From assembly GCF_002953735.1 (NCBI RefSeq), contig NZ_CP025536.1:1680001-1744000 (forward strand): DNA of 64,000 nucleotides, in the 5' to 3' direction. Made by a program: the position numbers and the translations under genes. Source of the stretch: Streptococcus pluranimalium (GTDB taxonomy: Bacteria; Bacillota; Bacilli; Lactobacillales; Streptococcaceae). Shown in pieces: positions 63,068 to 64,000 of this stretch (its first letter is position 1; the number at the start of each line of letters is the position of its first letter). A model generated the notes under the pieces. It saw nothing but the letters and a program-made list of their open reading frames with translations. It ran no database searches and had not been told where the DNA came from.

Positions 63068-64000
63068 TTAGACTGATAGTAAGGTTTGTCCTACCTGATT
63101 GGCCTTGAGAATAGCTGCTGTAAAGCGATCTGTTTCAAATGGTGTATGCTTATATTCATTGGTCTCTAGAGCTAGATTAAGCACAGCTGCAATATCACTC
63201 TCAGCTAACCCAATCTCAGCTAATGTTACTGGTAATCCAAGCGATTTATTGAAATGAGCCACCTTGCTTAATTCTTCTGTCTCACCAAAGTAGGCATGAA
63301 GAACCATGACACCAAAGGAAACCACTGCTCCATGAAGATGCTCACCTTCACGCTTGACGGCTGTCGTTCCGTTATAAAAGGCATGGGCATGGCAAGAGTT
63401 GAAATAAAAGTCTGGTTGATTGACCAAGTTTGAGGCATAACCTGTAGAGACAAGGATAGCGAGGGCAATTTCCTCAACTGCTTTTGATGGCTTATGATTT
63501 TCAACGTCTTTTAAACCTTCTTGACCATACTCATAAAAAGCATCCTTAGAAGAAAGAGCTACAGCGCGTCCTAGGACACCTGTATGTGATAGAACACCAC
63601 CTCTTTGTTCATATTCGTAAGCAGCACGCTCAACTTCAGGAGCCTTGGAAATCCCATCACCAATGCCTGCCCAGAAATATTTAACTGGTGCTTCTGCAAT
63701 TACCTTGGTATTGATAAAAATATGCACTGGCGTTTCAGGGTAGCCATATTTGAGTAGACTGTGGTCATCCTTATAAATAACAGTAATAGCTGTTCCTGCT
63801 GAGCAGTTGGAACAAATAGTTGGGAAGGTCATAATATCTTTTCCCAACTCATGAGCTACCATTTTAGCAGTATCCAACGCACGCCCACCACCAAATCCAA
63901 AGATAATATCGGCACGAGCTACATCGGGATTTGCAACCAGTTTATCAATATTAGATTGCGTCGAATCCGTCCCATAAATAAACTGACCCGTCACTTCGTA
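63068..64000 (-). CDS. Glycerol dehydrogenase family protein, partial
   Basis: The C-terminal 310 residues of an iron/zinc-dependent dehydrogenase of the GldA type; the N-terminus lies beyond the right edge (the frame is open to 64000). The NAD motif is FGFGGGRALDTAK. The metal ligands are likely the His residues in NSCHAHAFYNG and GEHLHGAVVSFG, typical of GldA. The exact substrate (glycerol, or a diol or ketone) is not certain. Confidence 0.87.
   Translation of the reverse strand, partial: YEVTGQFIYGTDSTQSNIDKLVANPDVARADIIFGFGGGRALDTAKMVAHELGKDIMTFPTICSNCSAGTAITVIYKDDHSLLKYGYPETPVHIFINTKVIAEAPVKYFWAGIGDGISKAPEVERAAYEYEQRGGVLSHTGVLGRAVALSSKDAFYEYGQEGLKDVENHKPSKAVEEIALAILVSTGYASNLVNQPDFYFNSCHAHAFYNGTTAVKREGEHLHGAVVSFGVMVLHAYFGETEELSKVAHFNKSLGLPVTLAEIGLAESDIAAVLNLALETNEYKHTPFETDRFTAAILKANQVGQTLLSV

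Overview
The window is chromosomal DNA of a low-GC streptococcus, most likely of the pyogenic group (S. dysgalactiae, S. equi, S. canis, S. uberis, S. agalactiae or S. pyogenes type). This rests on the gene content and order (uvrA, corA, rpsF-ssb-rpsR, mutY, fba, pyrG, rpoE, a pepP-comEB pair) and on recognisable streptococcal proteins. I cannot fix the species. Nearly all genes read on the minus strand.

Region 1 (1 to about 21,530) is part of an integrative and conjugative element or a plasmid-like relative. It carries a Clp-type ATPase, DNA topoisomerase III, a giant TOPRIM/ArdC/metallopeptidase protein, a MobP2-like relaxase with small accessory proteins, a secreted or anchored nuclease, membrane proteins, a thioredoxin-like protein, a primase/replication protein and many tiny genes. 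No integrase, VirB4 or VirD4 is visible, so the element continues to the left of base 1. Three of its transcription units begin with the same promoter block. That block holds a short inverted repeat whose arms vary in a compensating way around a nearly constant 9-nt centre. A cluster of hairpins at 12,691-12,837, upstream of the mobilisation genes, is a candidate oriT.

Region 2 (21,600-33,900) is core genome: comEB and pepP, a frameshifted PTS EIIC gene, a RUP-like 105-bp MITE, uvrA, corA, a DUF1129 gene, an NAD-isocitrate dehydrogenase/citrate transporter operon behind a cre-like site, and the rpsF-ssb-rpsR operon.

Region 3 (34,200-35,110) is the most unusual part. By normal gene-calling it is empty. 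In fact it looks like one minus-strand transcript with a perfect consensus promoter (TTGACA, 17 nt, TATAAT) and a strong terminator. It carries four tiny ORFs of 14-20 codons, each with its own Shine-Dalgarno site and each encoding the motif RYKNGD. The motif codons differ between copies almost only at synonymous positions. I know of no described peptide family that matches.

Region 4 (35,200-51,500) holds a LemA-like membrane protein, mutY, a HAD phosphatase and an NmlR-type aldehyde/thiol stress cluster. That cluster has two MerR-type promoters with 19-bp spacers, a zinc alcohol dehydrogenase, and decayed GFA and aldo/keto reductase genes. A MarR-controlled quinone reductase/OpuB/DinB/NmrA operon follows, then an aquaporin, thioredoxin, an old yellow enzyme, a decayed gene, two VOC proteins and uppP.

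Region 5 (51,600-64,000) is housekeeping: an amino acid ABC transporter, a putative metal-homeostasis micro-protein, an SPFH protein, fakA with an Asp23-family gene, rpmB, fba, tRNA-Leu, an alpha/beta hydrolase, pyrG, rpoE and a partial glycerol dehydrogenase. At least four clear pseudogenes in about 27 kb of core sequence suggest a host-adapted, decaying genome.
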